From NCBI GenBank assembly GCA_030618065.1, contig JAUXEE010000108.1, positions 1 to 6,939 of the forward strand: a DNA stretch of 6,939 nt, given 5' to 3'. Of the stretch, positions 5,821-6,939 are shown in pieces. The notes below the pieces were generated by a model, which did not search any database, was not told the DNA's origin, and saw nothing but the letters and a program-made list of their open reading frames with translations. The position numbers and the translations under genes are program-made. The stretch comes from Gemmatimonadota bacterium (GTDB taxonomy: Bacteria; Gemmatimonadota; Gemmatimonadetes; Longimicrobiales; Gaopeijiaceae). The first letter of the stretch is position 1. Each line of letters starts with the position of its first letter.

Positions 5821-6630
5821 ATGATCGAACTCTTCACCGACCCAGCCTTTTGGGCAGCCCTCCTTTCCGTCACCCTCATCCAGGTGGCCCTGGGCGCCGA
5901 CAACCTGATCATCATCGCCGTCCTGGCCGGCAAGCTCCCAAAGGAAAAGCAGGCCTTGGCGGTCCAGGTCGGTCTGATCCTGGCCATGATCTTTCGGATC
6001 ATCCTCCTGGGGCTGGTGAGCTGGCTCCTCACCGTCGCGACCGACGTCTTCCTGACCATCGACCGGGTGATCCTTCCCAATCTCAGGCTCGAAGCCGACC
6101 TCAGCGTCAAGGCCATCGTCCTGGTCCTGGGGGGCCTGATCTTGATCTGGAAGGGTGTGAAAGAGCTCCGGATCAAGGCCAAAGGGGTGGGAGACGAGGT
6201 GAGAGAGACGGAGAGTTTCATGGAGGTGGTGGCGGTCATCGTAGGAATGAACGTCCTCTTCTCCGTGGACTCGATCCTGACCGTCGTGGGCATGACCGAC
6301 GTTTTCGCCGTCATGGTGGGTTCCGTGGTGATCTCGGTGGTCCTCATGCTGATCTTCGCCCAACCTCTGACCCGCTTCCTGCGCGAAAATCCGGATTTTG
6401 AGATCCTGGGGCTCTTCGTCCTCCTCCTCATCGGCTTCGTACTCTTCCTGGAGGGAGGGCACGTAGCCGGGGTAGCCGTGAACTCCAGCGAGTTCCCCTA
6501 CATCCCCCAGTGGATCGTTATCTTCATCCTCCTCCTCATGTTCAGCATCGATCTGTATCAGAACTGGTGGGAGGCAAAGGTCCGGGGCCGGGCCCGTGTC
6601 CCGGTGGAGTTGCACAGGAGAAAGAAATGA
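5821..6630 (+). CDS. TerC family integral membrane protein
   Basis: A 269-residue membrane protein with about seven predicted helices (roughly 13-35, 46-70, 96-114, 133-153, 158-181, 194-213, 228-246). The two TerC signature acidic motifs are present: GADNLIII (25-32, Asp27) and FSVDSILTVVG (147-157, Asp150). Each lies within a helix, and such residues are thought to line a metal path. Characterised relatives (Escherichia coli Alx, Bacillus subtilis MeeF/MeeY) export Mn2+ or help metalate secreted enzymes; others are linked to tellurite resistance. Here metal transport is inferred from family only. No ter stress operon is nearby. ATG 5821 is chosen because the helix begins soon after and GGGGA lies 7 nt upstream; an in-frame TTG at 5749 would add a non-conserved Pro-rich leader. 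It overlaps the following secreted-protein gene by ATGA. The upstream hairpin and 9-mer repeats may regulate it; no yybP-ykoY (Mn2+) riboswitch pattern is visible. Confidence 0.92.
   Translation: MIELFTDPAFWAALLSVTLIQVALGADNLIIIAVLAGKLPKEKQALAVQVGLILAMIFRIILLGLVSWLLTVATDVFLTIDRVILPNLRLEADLSVKAIVLVLGGLILIWKGVKELRIKAKGVGDEVRETESFMEVVAVIVGMNVLFSVDSILTVVGMTDVFAVMVGSVVISVVLMLIFAQPLTRFLRENPDFEILGLFVLLLIGFVLFLEGGHVAGVAVNSSEFPYIPQWIVIFILLLMFSIDLYQNWWEAKVRGRARVPVELHRRKK
6616..6620 (+). promoter_or_regulatory. Ribosome binding site of the downstream secreted-protein gene
   Basis: AGGAG ends 6 nt before the ATG at 6627 and lies inside the last codons of the TerC gene. It decides the start of the truncated secreted protein and shows that the two genes share one transcript. 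Confidence 0.75.
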
Positions 6631-6939
6631 CCAAAAGGACATTCAAGATGGTGACCGCCGCCACCCGGCTCCTCTCCCTTGCCGTCCTTCTCTTCCTTTC
6701 CCTTCCGGTCTCTCTAGGCGCCCAGGGCGCCTGTCAGGGAGAGTATCGGCAGTTCGACTTCTGGATCGGGGAGTGGGACGTCTTGAGTCGGAACCGACCC
6801 GCCGAGGACACCCGTTGGTATGACACCGGAAGCGCCACAGCACGGGTGTACCCGGTGGTGGCCGGATGCGGCCTGGTAGAACACTGGAGGGGCCAGGCGT
6901 ATGGAAACTTTTTGGTAGGGTTCAGTCTTCGGGCCTTCA
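6627..6939 (+). CDS. Secreted DUF1579-like protein, N-terminal part only
   Basis: The first 104 residues of a protein that runs off the right edge. Seen: a basic start (MTKRTFK), a hydrophobic Sec-type signal segment at about 13-31 (LLSLAVLLFLSLPVSLG), probable cleavage near GAQGA, then YRQFDFWIGEWDV (40-52) and later VVAGCGLVEHWRG. The FDFWIGEWDV stretch is typical of small secreted or periplasmic proteins annotated as DUF1579 or related beta-barrel, lipocalin-like folds; the function is unknown. Two cysteines remain in the visible mature part, Cys36 and Cys81, and could form a disulfide. The start is supported by AGGAG 6 nt upstream and by the ATGA overlap with the TerC stop. Coupling to a TerC protein raises the possibility that this protein needs a metal loaded during export, which is speculative. 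Confidence 0.75.
   Translation, partial: MTKRTFKMVTAATRLLSLAVLLFLSLPVSLGAQGACQGEYRQFDFWIGEWDVLSRNRPAEDTRWYDTGSATARVYPVVAGCGLVEHWRGQAYGNFLVGFSLRAF

Noticed and set aside
5424..6431. A 335-codon minus-strand frame spanning the divergent region.
   Set aside because: It overlaps both the TerC and the zinc-ribbon genes in other frames; the Thr/Ser/Arg-rich product is typical of a shadow frame in G+C-rich DNA.
5767..6642. A 291-codon minus-strand frame with a very acidic, His-rich product.
   Set aside because: It is the exact antisense of the hydrophobic TerC gene, which explains the Asp/Glu/His composition. There is no independent family match.

Overview
The window is dense, G+C-rich bacterial chromosome with seven genes (five complete, two cut by the window edges) and little spacer. 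Several Tat signal peptides with twin arginines, Tat lipoproteins, a formylglycine-type sulfatase, a Gfo/Idh/MocA oxidoreductase beside a sugar-isomerase-like protein, and a double zinc-ribbon protein that I recall mainly from Gemmatimonadota all suggest a Gemmatimonadota-like organism, or a similar Gram-negative carbohydrate degrader. The taxonomic call is inference from family content and style, not from a marker gene.

Left block (1-3061, minus strand): a tight four-gene operon. Read in transcription order it is a Tat-exported xylose-isomerase-like TIM-barrel protein (3061-2084), an ApbE-type FAD:protein FMN transferase (2057-1023), a DoxX-family membrane protein (1026-508, overlapping apbE by ATGA) and the N-terminal third of a Tat-dependent Gfo/Idh/MocA oxidoreductase (478 to beyond base 1). 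The spacings are 26 nt, -4 nt and 29 nt. The set suggests sugar or polyol oxidation and isomerisation at or outside the cytoplasmic membrane, with a flavin-transfer enzyme and a possible quinone-linked membrane partner. The substrate is unknown.

Middle block (3062-4690): a 138-nt divergent region, then a Tat-exported lipoprotein sulfatase on the plus strand with an intact CxPxR active-site motif. It probably desulfates a sulfated glycan or similar substrate and may share regulation with the sugar operon. Its 3' end is made of a 14-bp tandem repeat that creates the stop codon. A short hairpin separates it from the convergent next gene.

Right block (4726-6939): a minus-strand double zinc-ribbon protein of unknown function. 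It is divergent from a plus-strand TerC-family membrane protein, which is coupled by ATGA to a secreted protein of the DUF1579-like FDFWIGEWDV type that runs off the window. The 129-nt gap between the divergent genes holds a bulged hairpin and two copies of the palindromic 9-mer CGAACTTCG.

I see no tRNA, rRNA, CRISPR, insertion sequence or phage gene. No gene-free stretch exceeds 300 bases.
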